Assembly (NCBI RefSeq): GCF_020360975.1
Contig: NW_025408668.1
Coordinates: forward strand, 7,750,001-7,814,000
Reading direction: 5' to 3'
Source of the DNA: Hirsutella rhossiliensis
Taxonomy: Eukaryota; Ascomycota; Sordariomycetes; Hypocreales; Ophiocordycipitaceae
Length of the DNA: 64,000 nt
This document shows, in pieces, positions 9,331-20,383 of this stretch. A program made the position numbers and the translations under genes. Below the pieces are notes generated by a model. The model did no database searches. It saw nothing but the letters and a program-made list of their open reading frames with translations, and had not been told where the DNA came from. Within the stretch, counting starts at the first letter, position 1; every line of letters starts with the position of its first letter.

Positions 9331-10580
9331 ATGTCATCGCCCTCGTCCAAGGGCTGCGTGCTCGTCACCGGCGCCAACGGCGGCCTCGGCTCGGCCATTG
9401 TGTCGCATCTGCTCGGCGCACCGGATCTGGCATCGGGCTACACGGGCATCTACACGGTCCGCAAGGCAGCCGGCGCCTCGCGGCTGCAGTCGGTGCTGCA
9501 AGGTGCGCCCGCCGCCCACAGGCACGAGACGCTCGAGCTCGACCTGGGCTCGCTGGCGAGCGTCAGGCAGACGGCGTCGCAGATCAACCGCCGCGTGGCG
9601 AGCGGGGAGCTGCCGCGCATAAGGGCGCTGATTCTCAATGCCGGATATCAGGACCAGACTTCTCTGGTAAGTAGAGGCACTGATGGTCACGATGCCCGGG
9701 GTTGATGGGGCAGGCTAACCCTCCTCTTCTAGGCCATGAGCGACGATGGCTTCGAAATGACGTGGCAGGTGAACTTCTTGGTAAACTTTGTTCTGTCTCT
9801 CCTGCTCCTCCAGAGTATGGACGAGCACGAGGGCCGGATCTTGATTATCAGTAGCTGGGCGCACGAGTGAGTCGTCGATCTGAAACACGCATAGCAATGA
9901 CTAAGGGACGGGACATGTGCAGCATCGAGGACAAGAGAAACGGCATGGGGGGCAACACAGTATACCAGGATCCCAAATGGCCGACCCTGTTCCCCGACGT
10001 CGACGCCCTAGCCAAGGGTCGCTGGAGCACCCCAGAGGATGAAGCGTCATGGCATTCAGGCTTCCGCCGGTACGGGGCGAGCAAGCTCTGCGCCATCATG
10101 CTCATGTAAGCCAGGCTCGGGCTTCCCTCCCGGTCCCTCGCAGAGACCAGAGAAGAGACTGACGCCCAGACAAGACACGAACTCGCCGCCCGCTTGGCCA
10201 GGGACCCCAAGCTCTCCAGCATCGCCGTCATTGGGCTCGACCCCGGCGGCATGGGCTCCGACATCTTGCGGCGCGGGTCCTTTTTCAGGAGATTCATCAC
10301 CATGAAGGTGACGGTGCCCCTGCTGGCGGCAGTGCTGGTCAGGCTGTCGCCCAACGCCGCGGTGCGTCCTATGTGGAAGAGCGCGGCCGACGTGGTGCGC
10401 GCGTGCTTTGAGATTAAGGCGCCGCCGTCAGGGGCCGGGGCGCTCTACCTCAACGGGACTGAGGAGCTCGAGACTGCCCGAGATGCGCGTGACGCAGACA
10501 AGAGGAGGGCGCTGTGGAGGTATGGGCTCGAGGCGGCGGGCATTGGCGCCGAGGACACGGCCTTGGCGGACTGGCAGTAA
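9331..10580 (+). CDS. short-chain dehydrogenase/reductase
   Basis: NAD(P)-dependent oxidoreductase of the classical SDR fold. Four exons, 9331-9666, 9733-9866, 9923-10105 and 10175-10580, give 352 residues. The nucleotide-binding motif TGANGGLG is at residues 13-20; LNAG follows near residue 107; the catalytic serine is in IISSWAHD, and YGASK gives the Tyr and Lys. The long N-terminal half with inserted loops resembles fungal SDRs annotated as retinol or protochlorophyllide reductase-like, but the substrate cannot be read from sequence. The third intron uses an AAG acceptor (...GACAAG then ACACGAACTC); this choice is the one that keeps frame and gives the family-like HELAARLARDPKL. No biosynthetic partners are adjacent. 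Confidence 0.9.
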
Positions 10581-12292
10581 GCCACGACGAGGCTTGTCTG
10601 TCACGGTAACATCGAGTAATTTCGGCTCCTCACACAGGCGCTACGCCAGGTGTCAAGTGCCGGGAAGATGATTAAGGGTGCAAAGGGGGGGGAGGAGAGG
10701 AAAGAAAGACGAGAAGAAAGGAGCAGGTCCAGGGCCATCCTTGGGGAGGACAAGGAAGAGAGAGGGATGAAAGCACAGAAGACGGGAGAAACAACAAACA
10801 GAGTGAAGACGGACAGAGCTGGCAAAGAAAGAGGCCTCGACAAGGCGGCTGTGCCATGAGTCGCCGCGGGCGGTTTGTTGGCGGGAAACGAGGCGATCTG
10901 AGCGGCAACGAGCGGGCCGCGGTGTTCCTCCGCCCCCTCGCCGTCGTGCGCCGGTTCCCATCATCGTCCGTACCGTGCCTGTTGGCGACATCCCGGTGCT
11001 GGCTGGCCCTTCTCCGAGCCGCCTCCCCTCACGATGAAACCAGACGGCCACTGCAACATCAGGGCGCCGACGGGTTTGCGTGGGGGAAGCGATGCGGTTG
11101 GCCGAGGTCACAGCCTGCTGAAACGGGTGCTCGAGCTCTAGTCCCCCAACGGGCGTCGCTGTCCAATCGGAACCCCCGTCGAGGAGCTGTCTGCTGTATC
11201 GTCTCTTTGTTTGGTGGGTGGTGGGTGGTTGGTGGTTGGTGGTTGAAAAGCCGGACGCTGTTTGAGGAGCAAGGAGGCGCCTACGGTACCGTACGGTAGG
11301 TTAATCCATGCATCCTCCTCAGCGGCAGCAGCACTGCAGCAGGTGCTGCACAGTGCCTTCGGTGGCGGCAAGCGGCGCTGGGATCGCTGCCGAGTGGGCG
11401 GCGGGGAGACGCTGACTGTTTTGGGCGGGCCACGGCCATGGCGGGGGCCCTACAGCCTTTTGCCCCCGCCCCCCCCCACCCCCCCATTCGTTCTAGGGCC
11501 AGCCGCCAGCCCTCGGCCCCGGGATCCCCCCAGAAGCCCAGCAACAGCGCCGTAGCGACCGACCGTAGCGGGTGGCTGTAGGCCCGTGTGAAGGGGCTGG
11601 CCGGAAAAGAGTGGAGCGGAGCTAGGCGCCCCGGCGGTGCGGGATTCAAGTCGCGCCGGCGATTGGCGATATGGCACTCGAAGTCTTTTTCTTCAACAAG
11701 GAACAAGGGCTGGTGGAGCCTCTTCTTCTTCGCTAGATGTTTTGTTTGACAGGGTCGGGAGGCGGGAAACGATGCTTGTCCTGTCAGCCATTCATTCATT
11801 CATTCAACCCAGATAGATCCATCCATATAGTTGATTCTTTCCGGCCTCCTCCTACGATGCCTCTGCCCCGTGCCTCTGCCCTCTTCTACCCTCCTCTTGT
11901 CTTGCCGCTTCCTCTTCTTGTCCTCTTCTTGTCTTCTTGTTGCTCTTCTTTTCTCAACCTCTACATGTTTTCAACTTTTGAACAACAGCAACCACAGTAA
12001 GCTTGCTTCTTTTGTCGCCGCGCTGCCATGCCATTATCACCACCTCTCGCTTAACTCTCCCCCTTGTTCCTGAACAGCTTCTTTTCAGCACCAGAGCCAG
12101 CCATGAGCCGGTAAAGCCTGGGCCTCTTCCCGCGCCAGCTATTATAGAGCCGAGCCGTGCCGCTTCTGCAGTTGTGTTGCCCAGGAACAAACATTTGTCA
12201 ACACCATCCTCCGAGTGCACTGCCTGTCCCGGGGTCTCGAGACAGCCTCACCTTGCCCCCGACAAGGCCCAGAGCACACGAAGGAAGGTACC
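10581..12292. other. intergenic region, G/C-run rich
   Basis: No coding exon is supported. Contents are a purine-rich stretch (10680-10830), a GGT-repeat tract (11213-11244), long C-runs (11463-11485), ATTC tetranucleotide repeats (about 11790-11806) and a CT-rich promoter-like stretch leading to the next start at 12293. Confidence 0.45.
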
Positions 12293-14746
12293 ATGTGGGA
12301 GCGCATCCGGACCTCGTCCCTATCGTCGTCCATAACCAGCACCACAATTGCAGGTGACATACCAGGCGTGCACAGGCAGCGCGGCAGGAACAGCAGGAGC
12401 AGCAGCTGCGGCGCCGCGGCCGACCAACAGGACGAGCTTCTAGACGCCCTCGGCATCGCCAGCGGCCCCTCCAAGTACGAGATCCGCGGCGGCAAGATGG
12501 TGCCACAGGTCACAACCGCCCACGTTGGCCAGTAAGTTTGTGTCCACCTACCGTTTTCCCTCGCTTTGCCTTTGCTTTCTTTTCTTGCCCGTCCTTCCTT
12601 TGTCTGCGTTTCGGACCCCGAGAGAGAGACCCCGGGACACGACCCCTTCTTCCGTCCCCTTTTCTTCTCTGTGCCCCTTCCTCTCTTTTCCTCTTTCTCT
12701 TGACTCACTCCTCCCTGCCTCATTCTGCCTCCCTCCCTCCCTCTTCTCTCTCCCTTCCTCGCTCTGCTCTCTGCCTCTGCACACGCCAACACGCCAACAC
12801 GCCAACACGCCAACACGCCACCACGACGCTGACGCGCGCAACAGCATTCGCGACCCTCTGGCCGCCTCTGTCCGCGAGTCCATCCACCAGGCCACCCGTC
12901 AGCGGCTGCAGCAGGAACTGCAGCTGCAGCGTCCGCCGCCGCGCAAGTCGTGGCTCAAGCGCAGCTCGGGCTGGCGCCCTGCATCGTCCGTCTACAGCGA
13001 CGCCGACGACGGCTACATCAGCGACGACGTGCCGCCGCCCAGGCCCCAGTTCTGCTTGACTCCGTGGGCAATGCACCGACAGGCTGCAAGGGCGCCCGTC
13101 TCGCCGCCCAGCTCTCCCGAGCCCGACGACCACCAAGTCAGGTGAGCTTGGAGACCGTCTCTGCAATGCCGAAAGACGGCTAACGACTTTCTTTTTCCCC
13201 CCACAAAAGGCACGTGGTGGCTGCTAGAGATGTCTCGCCCATGGACGCAGAGTCAGAGCCGGCCGTGTCTTACCAGGTCAAGGCCTATCGCGCCTCGCGC
13301 CACGCCACGCTGCAGCACGCCAGCACCGCGCCGCACGACCATCGCAGGACGCAGAGCGGGCCCGCCAACGAACCGCGTCGTGACCATGGCCCGCTCAAGC
13401 TGTCGCCCGGCGCCTCAGTCATTTCCGCGCCCGTCGCTGCCGGGGCCGTCTCTCCTGGCGGGCGCCCTGCTCGCGTGCCGCCTCCATATCTCGGCTCGCG
13501 CGTGCGGTCGGCCTCCAAGACCAGCCCCGGCGGCGCAGTGACGACGACGGCGACGACGACGACGCGCGAGGGCCGACCGCCGTGGAAGGGCGCCAGCGGC
13601 CGCTCCAAGATTTTGCCCTCCGTCGCCGACGACTTGTATGTTGCGCCTCTCAACATCCGCCGCGGCAACGACTCGACTCGCGGTGGGGGCGCAGCGTTAA
13701 TAAGCCGTCCTGAAACGAACCACGCCGGGGCCGCTTCGCAGAGGCCGCGGCCCCTGGCATTAAACCAAAGAGATGTCACTGCCTCAAAGCCTCTCGCCAC
13801 AGGTCCTCGTTCATATCCGACGCCTCCCGACTCGGCTTCCCTCGCCCGCGCTCCCCGTCCCCGTCGTCCTCGTTCTCCCCCTCCTCCTCCGCCCTCCTCC
13901 ACCGACTGGTCGCCGTCGTCGCACTCTCCGGCGCTTCACTCGCTCGCTGCTGATGCGCCTTCGGCGTCGGCCGGGAACATCAAGAGGAAGCCCGCCCCGC
14001 CCGTCGACGCCCGCCAGGAGCCGTCTCGCGTCCTTGGCAGAGACGCCGCTCGGCCCCGGCAGCCGGCCTCGGAATCCGCCTGGGTGCTGCCGTCGTCGCG
14101 CTTCAGCGTCACCACCTGTGCCACTTCTATCCCCGACACTCCGCGCCAGTCTGTGGTCCCTCCACTTCCCATCCTGTCCCCGCAATCCTACTCTTCCTCG
14201 GTGACGGACTGCACGGGATCCCGGTCCGAGGACTACAGCGTCAGAGCAACGCCGGACGCGACCACCGCCTCGCCCGGCAATCTATACTCGACCGTCGACC
14301 ACGCCAAGTCTCTCGCCGGGCGAAGAGGAGACCGCACTCCACGAACCTTTGCCACCATGGACGCCCAATCCATTGATGGCCGTTCCTCGATTCTGTCCAT
14401 GGCCAAGCCCCTGCCGCTCGCACCCCCAGAGCTGTCTGCATCCCAGGATCGCATCGCGCAATTGAACGCCTACATCCAGAGCCTGATCCACCGCCGCCTC
14501 AACATCAGCAAGAGCATCCAGCAGATGACGGAGCTCATGCCCATAGACAGCCTCTTTGCCAGCGACGACGTCCTGCGCAAGCGCGAGGTGGAGAAGCTCA
14601 AGGTCCAGGCGCTGAGGGACGAGCTGGCCGAGATCCAGCGCGAGGAGTACAACGCAGGGCTCAAGCTGCACCGCGCGCACAAGCGCTCGGAGCGCGACGC
14701 GGAATACGAGCAGACGGCCCTGTGGGTCAGGAGGGTGACTGGTTGA
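12293..14746 (+). CDS. large low-complexity protein with C-terminal coiled coil, function unknown
   Basis: Three exons, 12293-12531, 12845-13141 and 13210-14746, 690 residues; all joins keep frame. The N-terminal part contains a conserved-looking block (DELLDALGIASGPSKYEIRGGK and, after intron 1, IRDPLAASVRESIHQATRQRLQQE). The middle is a long Ser/Pro/Arg-rich disordered region. The C-terminal 100 residues are helical and charged (RIAQLNAYIQSLIHRRLNI, then DDVLRKREVEKLKVQ and onwards), consistent with a coiled coil. I do not recognise the family, although this arrangement occurs in euascomycete conserved proteins. Intron 1 (313 bp) is unusually long for this window and contains an 8-bp minisatellite. 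Confidence 0.82.
12781..12820 (+). repeat. 8-bp minisatellite, five perfect units
   Basis: ACACGCCA is repeated five times without a mismatch inside intron 1 of the coiled-coil gene. Confidence 0.95.
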
Positions 14747-15604
14747 GAGGGGATCAAGCAAGACTCGCTCTCTTTCTCTCTTTCTGTATTTTCCCTCCAT
14801 CTCCTTTGTCATGATTGACGATGGGACACGGGCGTTGCGGGACTCGGTTCAAAAACACGGGACTGATGGCGTTTAGCAAGCAGTACGCGCTAGAGGCGTG
14901 GCTGACTCGATTGTTTGATGCGAGGGCATCTGTACCATGAACATGTACGGGTAGTTTGACGAAGAATTGTGACCAAACCGTCATCTACATGCGTACCTGT
15001 TGATGAGCGACCAAGGCACACAGGTGGACTCTCACTTTGTGACCCATTCACTCACTTAAGTGACTGGCACGTTTCAAGGACAAGTTCTTGGCCTTAGACA
15101 CCACGGTTTGAACAAACGAACACGGCGGTTGTTTGCCGGTGAAGTGGGAAGACCTTTCCGAACCAACCCCTCGAGGGCGAGGCGGCTGAAGATGCGTCGA
15201 GACAATAGAGGCATCTATAAAGAACTGGAGACGCTTCCAACGAGTGGCCCCTGTCGCGGAGCTGGTCACTGGCCTTTGATTTTTATTTTTATCTGAAAAT
15301 TTTTGTTCTTGCTTCTTTTCTGCATCTACCTTAGGGAGCATCGCCCCCTTTCCTCCTCTCAAGACCAACTTTTTTTCCCCATCTTTTCTTGCCATCCACG
15401 CAGAATCAACAACACTATCCCAGTTCATTTCCGCAACAGTCGTCTTTCCCTCCACGGGCACCACGGCCACTCCTCTGGCCGGCAGACAGGACAGATTCCT
15501 GGCATCGGTCAGAGGCGGCGCGCAAGGCGCTCCCGCAGCATGACCAGGCGAGCACCGCCGTGGGACGGTCGACGCGGGGGCAGCCCGGCAGAGTTGCGTG
15601 CAGC
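14747..15604. other. convergent intergenic region
   Basis: The 3' ends of two genes face each other here. The stretch 15278-15310 is T-rich (TTTTTATTTTTATCTGAAAATTTTTG) and may hold 3'-end processing signals. No gene is seen. Confidence 0.45.
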
Positions 15605-16378
15605 CTAGGCCCGAGCCAAGGTGCGAGGACGGAGCTTGATGCGGATGCGGCTCTCAATCACCTGCCCAGGGTAGACTTCGTGGTCGCTTAGATACTTGAT
15701 TTCCGTCACCTCCAAGGGAGCATATTGCGAGCTGATACCATCCAGAAAGCAAAGATTGACTGATGAACCGGTACTTGTACCCGGGCGCGAGAACCACATC
15801 TGCACTGAGTCATATAGGGTCGCCGGGTTCGGCAACTTGTCGTACACACTGACCCGCCTCGCGCCGGACTGCGGCGAGTTGACGGGCCCGCTTTCGACTT
15901 CAAGCTCGATGCGGAAACCCCAGATCTCGCTTGCAGACAAGGTCTTCACCGTCTCCCAGTGCTTGGGCGGCTCGACCGGGTAAGGGCCGTCTGCCTTATA
16001 CTGGTCACGATTGCCACCGCCGCTGATGCGCACGTGGGCCTGCATGCGCTTGTTCGCATTGACCGTCTTTCCCTTGAGCAGCGCGAGTTCCGACCCGTAA
16101 ACCTCGGCGGCGGGCAGAGGATGAGGCGTTCTGTTGATTGGTACCACGAATCCTTTTTGATCCACCGAGCCGTCTCGACTGACAACATAGAACTGAAAGG
16201 TGCTCTTGGCGGCGACAACTTGTCCGGGTGGTGGCGGCGGAACACCATACTCGACCACGAAGCAGTTCCAATTGCTCAAGGATCCATTAGGGGCAAAACA
16301 TTCTCGTTCCTTGTGGACCACGGGCCACTTCAGATAACACACGCGAGTGTCCAGTTGACGAGGCATAGCTTCGCCCAT
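15605..16378 (-). CDS. unknown soluble protein
   Basis: Single-exon gene, 257 residues from the ATG at 16378 (MGEAMPRQLDTRV). A longer in-frame start at 16534 exists, but a TATATA element at 16520-16525 lies just at that point and 142 bp upstream of the chosen start, which makes the shorter protein more likely. The sequence has a mixed composition without signal peptide or membrane segment. Segments such as WNCFVVEYGVPPPPPGQ and YPVEPPKHWETV and a beta-rich C-terminal half suggest a folded domain. I do not recognise a family and assign no function. Confidence 0.72.
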   Translation of the reverse strand: MGEAMPRQLDTRVCYLKWPVVHKERECFAPNGSLSNWNCFVVEYGVPPPPPGQVVAAKSTFQFYVVSRDGSVDQKGFVVPINRTPHPLPAAEVYGSELALLKGKTVNANKRMQAHVRISGGGNRDQYKADGPYPVEPPKHWETVKTLSASEIWGFRIELEVESGPVNSPQSGARRVSVYDKLPNPATLYDSVQMWFSRPGTSTGSSVNLCFLDGISSQYAPLEVTEIKYLSDHEVYPGQVIESRIRIKLRPRTLARA

Positions 16379-16921
16379 TTTCGCTGTTTTCCCAGTCGAC
16401 TTGGCCTCGGCTTGTGTAGTTCGGCAATTCTTAACGTGGCTGCTGATGTGTGTAGACTTCGTGATGAGTTGATGAATGTGACGAAAGAAGACGAGACTGA
16501 GTAGTGCAAGACGGCCGGTTATATACATCATCACCCGCTTGCCTTGCCATGGAGTCCGTCACTCTGTTCTCGCTCACGCTGACTGAACCATTTGTGCTGT
16601 CCAGCTGGCCGCCTTCTGCACAATATGGGGACCAGGTCCGCACCTCCGCCAGCCTGAGTCGTTTCCTGGCTTGAGGGCTAAACAGAGACTTTGGTGACAT
16701 TTTCACCAAAGCCGCCCCGGTCCAATCCTCTTTGTTCCCACCGAGTTGATTCGCTGTTCAAAGGCAGAGAACAAAAGACAGTGGCTGGCAGGGGCCCGTA
16801 TCAACCCCGTAATGCACTGGACTGTCAACGACTCTTGCTCACCGCCTTCGCACATCACGTCACATTGGCCGTCATCTGCACTCGAAAGGCACAAACAGAC
16901 CCCGACACGGGGGTTCTCGTC
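16379..16921. other. intergenic region between two minus-strand genes
   Basis: It holds the promoter of the 15605-16378 gene and the 3' flank of the hydrolase gene. No further gene is visible. Confidence 0.45.
16520..16525 (-). promoter_or_regulatory. TATA-like element of the 15605-16378 gene
   Basis: TATATA in the context GGTTATATACATC, 142 bp before the chosen start codon. It reads as TATATA on both strands; the minus assignment rests on the gene position. Confidence 0.4.
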
Positions 16922-17953
16922 TCACTCCGCCGTCACCCACGCCAGCAGGACCTCGTGGAAGCGTTCAGGGTCCGAGACCTGAGGAGCATGTCCCATGTCC
17001 GCGAACCGACGCAAGGCGCAACGGGGGATTTGACGAGCCACTTGGGGCCCCAGGACATCAAAGTGGCCGAGTGTTCTGGCGACGTCAGGGGGCGCCCATT
17101 GAGATCCAATGGCCGTCTTGTCCTTGTCGCCGACAATGAGCAAGGTGCGTGGCTTGATATCCCCAAACAAGTGCGAGACGGGCGATGTCAGAACCATGTC
17201 GATGATCTGGGCCTGGTTGCGGAGGTAGGCATCTCGCATAGAGCCGTGGTAGATGTTGACAAGCATCTTGACCCAAGTGTCGTACACCGACTGCCACCGG
17301 CCGACGTAGTAGACGTCCTGCTCGTAGCGGCGGATGCTTTGGTAGGTGGACGCGGCCTCGCTGGCGAGCGAGTCGTCGATGGTGATGTAGGGGACGCCCT
17401 TTTGCACGTAGTCCTCGAGGCCGACCGGGGCCACCAAGACGAGCCTGTCCACCGTCTCAGGATACTGGAGACCGAAGCGGGCTGCCATCATGCCGCCCAT
17501 GGAGTGGCCGACAACGGTGACGTTTGCGATGCCCAGGGTATCGAGCAGGCCGCGCGTGTTCCAGGCGAGCTGGCTGAGACTGAACTGGTACCCGGACGGC
17601 TTGGAGCTTTTGCAGAAGCCAATCTGGTCAGGGGCGAGGACGCGATAGCCCTTGGCGGCGAGGGTGCGAATCGTCGTCTGCCAGGTCGCGCCGCAAAAGT
17701 TCTTGCCGTGCAGCAAAAGGGCGGTCTTGCCATTGGGCTCGCATGAGGGGCCGACGTCCATGAAGGCCATTTCCAGCGGCTGCAACTGGCTGGTAAATCG
17801 GAAGAGCTTGACGGGCCACGGGTATGTGAAGTTGGAGCCGTTGAGGTCGTCGGGGAACGGGCCGCCATCGACGACGCCCTTGGCCTGGGCAGAAGCCGAT
17901 GCAGCCGAGAGCAGGGCCATCGCCAGGCCTGCGAGGGCGAGTGAGGGCTTCAT
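16922..17953 (-). CDS. secreted alpha/beta-hydrolase
   Basis: Single exon, 343 residues. It begins with a signal peptide (MKPSLALAGLAMALLSAASA), so the enzyme is likely exported. The fold markers are an HGKNFCGATWQ oxyanion-type stretch (around residue 82), the nucleophile elbow GHSMGGM (Ser about 150), the acid region LLIVGDKDKTA and the histidine in DMGHAP near the C-terminus, so the Ser-Asp-His triad is complete. Overall pattern resembles epoxide-hydrolase or haloalkane-dehalogenase-like hydrolases of the AB-hydrolase-1 group; substrate cannot be inferred. The neighbouring genes are unrelated. Confidence 0.9.
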   Translation of the reverse strand: MKPSLALAGLAMALLSAASASAQAKGVVDGGPFPDDLNGSNFTYPWPVKLFRFTSQLQPLEMAFMDVGPSCEPNGKTALLLHGKNFCGATWQTTIRTLAAKGYRVLAPDQIGFCKSSKPSGYQFSLSQLAWNTRGLLDTLGIANVTVVGHSMGGMMAARFGLQYPETVDRLVLVAPVGLEDYVQKGVPYITIDDSLASEAASTYQSIRRYEQDVYYVGRWQSVYDTWVKMLVNIYHGSMRDAYLRNQAQIIDMVLTSPVSHLFGDIKPRTLLIVGDKDKTAIGSQWAPPDVARTLGHFDVLGPQVARQIPRCALRRFADMGHAPQVSDPERFHEVLLAWVTAE

Positions 17954-18368
17954 GGAACCGCGGACTCTGGGGGGAAGGCGGACTCGGGGGGGTAGAGGGG
18001 GGTTGAAAAGGTGTGCGAGATGTCTGAGAGTGGTGAGCGAGGGGAAACGGAGGAATCATTCCCCGCCTGGCTGATTGATGCTGCCCATTCCCGGAGTCGT
18101 CCGCAACCTCGCCCTGCACTGCAACGCAATGCACCGCCTCTCGGCCCTTGCTCTTGTCCATCGTGTCCGCCCCGACTTCCATCACATGACGGTAGCAAAG
18201 CTAGCAGAGGATAAATACGTTTGTTCTGAGTAATAAAGGCAGCCCAACGGGGTAACTTTGCGCCCGTCCTCTCTTGCGAGCCATGGCCCAAAAAGACACG
18301 AGCCAAAGGCTCTCAGCCAGCCAGCGACGGGTGCGCGCAGCCCTGATCGAGACAGCACGAGCGCCTGG
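17954..18368. other. intergenic region upstream of the hydrolase
   Basis: Promoter of the hydrolase (minus strand) and 3' flank of the next minus-strand gene. Nothing else seen. Confidence 0.4.
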
Positions 18369-19616
18369 CTAGCTCATGCCTTCCATAAACTCCACACGGT
18401 CGAGGAGCATCTGCCTGTATCCCATGTACTCCTTGAGCCCCTCCCACTCGGGCCCCGTCTCCTCCCCGTATCTCCATGGCTCCTTGAAGCCCCATGCGCA
18501 GGCCACCTTGTCCAAGGCCGCCCGCTCTTCCTCCCTCAGCCACCGATACCGCAGCGGCGTCCCGGGCGTCCACGTCACGCGTTTCATGTGGTCCATGTGG
18601 CCCAGTTTGGCGATCAGGCCTAGCGAGCCGACCACGAAACAGTAGCCAGAGATGCCGGCAAACGCGATACCAGTCGCCGTCGACATGTCCATCGTATTTT
18701 GCCAGTAGGCGGCATACGCCGTCGAGAGCCCGAAAATACCAAAAGGAAGACTGGCGAGGCCGAGGGCGGGAACAGTAGTGTGCTTGATGAGCTTCTGGCG
18801 TCTGAATGCTGGCACGCAGTATGCCGCCTCGATGATGCCGAGCGCAGAGTCGAGATTCCTGGCCTCAATGGCCGTCTGAAGAGCCAGCTCAGCTGTGTCA
18901 ATCTCGATCGCCCTCATGGGCGAATTGGGATTTCGCCGAACATGCTGGATCATACCGTCCTTGACAGTCGGTTTCGGTTTAATCGCATATAGCTCCAGCA
19001 CAGAGGGTAGAGATTCGGGTCGTCCCAGTTGAGCCTGGACTTGGACGTAGAGCTCTAGGAACTCGGGCGTCATCTCCACATTTGGGTGCGTAATGATTTC
19101 ATAGGCCGAGTGCGAGATCCTGCTGATTGCGTCCTGCAGCCGCGCATCAATGGGCAGCCGGGCCCCGGTTCGTTCGGCGCCCAGGGCCACGAGCCTCGAG
19201 GCTGATGCTCTCGATTGGGCCTCAGCTCTCTTGAGTTGGGGATGCAGGGCCGCGGCGGCTCGCAGGCACGACTGAAGCGCGGCCGTCGTCAATTGCGGGG
19301 CTGGAATCCCGTCGACGGATAGGAACTTGTTTCGACTATCCTGTGCGACCTCTGCCAGCCCGTTGGGATCTGGCGTCGGCTGCGCCTTTTGCACCGCAGC
19401 CGTCCGTTTCGTCTCGGCCCCAGGCTCAGTCGATGCGCTCGTCACTGCCGCCGATATCCACCTTGTCGATACGGGCTTCCGGATGAACGATTTGCATGGT
19501 CGGCGGGCTGGTGGGGAGACGGAGAAAGGAGCCAAAGACGACGGCCTTCGCATCCGGACAAGGGCGCAGGAGTCGCAGAAGAAGCCAACCCTGCGCGAGC
19601 TGGCGCCTTGCATCAT
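18369..19616 (-). CDS. predicted mitochondrial inner-membrane protein, function unknown
   Basis: Single exon, 415 residues from the double ATG at 19616/19613. The open frame extends 82 codons further upstream, but the chosen start gives an Arg-rich, Ser-rich leader (MMQGASSRRVG, then RRPCKSFIRKPVSTRWISA) expected of a mitochondrial presequence. A helical repeat-like central part (residues about 100-260) precedes two hydrophobic segments, ALGLASLPFGIFGLSTAYAAY and ATGIAFAGISGYCFVVGSLG, separated by a short loop, then a charged C-terminal domain rich in Trp/Arg/Glu (YRWLREEERAALDKVACAWG). The layout matches conserved euascomycete mitochondrial proteins without a named role. No assignment is made. 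Confidence 0.78.
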   Translation of the reverse strand: MMQGASSRRVGFFCDSCALVRMRRPSSLAPFSVSPPARRPCKSFIRKPVSTRWISAAVTSASTEPGAETKRTAAVQKAQPTPDPNGLAEVAQDSRNKFLSVDGIPAPQLTTAALQSCLRAAAALHPQLKRAEAQSRASASRLVALGAERTGARLPIDARLQDAISRISHSAYEIITHPNVEMTPEFLELYVQVQAQLGRPESLPSVLELYAIKPKPTVKDGMIQHVRRNPNSPMRAIEIDTAELALQTAIEARNLDSALGIIEAAYCVPAFRRQKLIKHTTVPALGLASLPFGIFGLSTAYAAYWQNTMDMSTATGIAFAGISGYCFVVGSLGLIAKLGHMDHMKRVTWTPGTPLRYRWLREEERAALDKVACAWGFKEPWRYGEETGPEWEGLKEYMGYRQMLLDRVEFMEGMS

Positions 19617-20383
19617 TTCGTCGGCGAACTGAGGCACGGCAGGACCTGCAAGGGCGTCCCCGAACAAGGCCAATTCGTTGCAGCGCTGTCGGGGGCAAAG
19701 CTTTGGCCTCGAGGTTGGGTGTTTTGTAGAGGCAGGGAGAGGCGGAAGTTTGGGAGCGAAAGGTAATACTGGCACTACCGTGGCTGTTAGCTGAGAGAGC
19801 TCCGAATGCAGGGCACCTAGCACTTTTACCAGCCGAGGGCATGTAAAGATGCTAGACGTCAAGTGCTTGAAGTCTCCACCGTTAACTTTGTGCTCTGTGC
19901 TCCCGCAGCGGCAAGTCTCTCGTCATTTTCCACGGCTTACCTAAGGCGCCCGAGTTCAGGTACCAAAGTATCCGTAGTTATTCACATGACGAGGTGCCTT
20001 GTTGCTCGGTAGTGGGGCCCAATCGTGGCTCAGCTTGGATTCAATATTGGCTGATGACGGCACCTCGCCTCAAGCGCCGACCACGTCGCGAGCCTCGCTG
20101 CGCAATCCTCTCTCTATCCTCGTCCTTCCATCCGCACGGCGCTCATGAAATTGACTCCAAGTGCAGGCCGCGACCCCAACAACGCACGACTCTCGGCCAG
20201 CGCAGGTGAACAGTGACGAGCAACATAGAGAAAAAGCCGGCCAAGGAATAGTTGCGAAACACAAAGGGCGGCTCGCTCCTTGTCCCTGCACTGCTCGTCC
20301 CGTTCAAATATCTGGCCACCTCCGACAGCCCATCTCCAAAGCATCATCAAACTTGCGACGACTGGAAAGGCGCCAAGACCGTC
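19617..20383. other. divergent promoter region (mitochondrial protein gene / verprolin)
   Basis: Transcription starts face away from each other. No additional gene is supported. Confidence 0.45.

Noticed and set aside
11625..11665. GGATTCAAGTC as a tRNA B-box
   Set aside because: No matching A-box, anticodon arm or acceptor stem around it.
16691..17746. A 351-codon open frame on the plus strand
   Set aside because: Antisense to the alpha/beta-hydrolase, which has a signal peptide and complete catalytic motifs.
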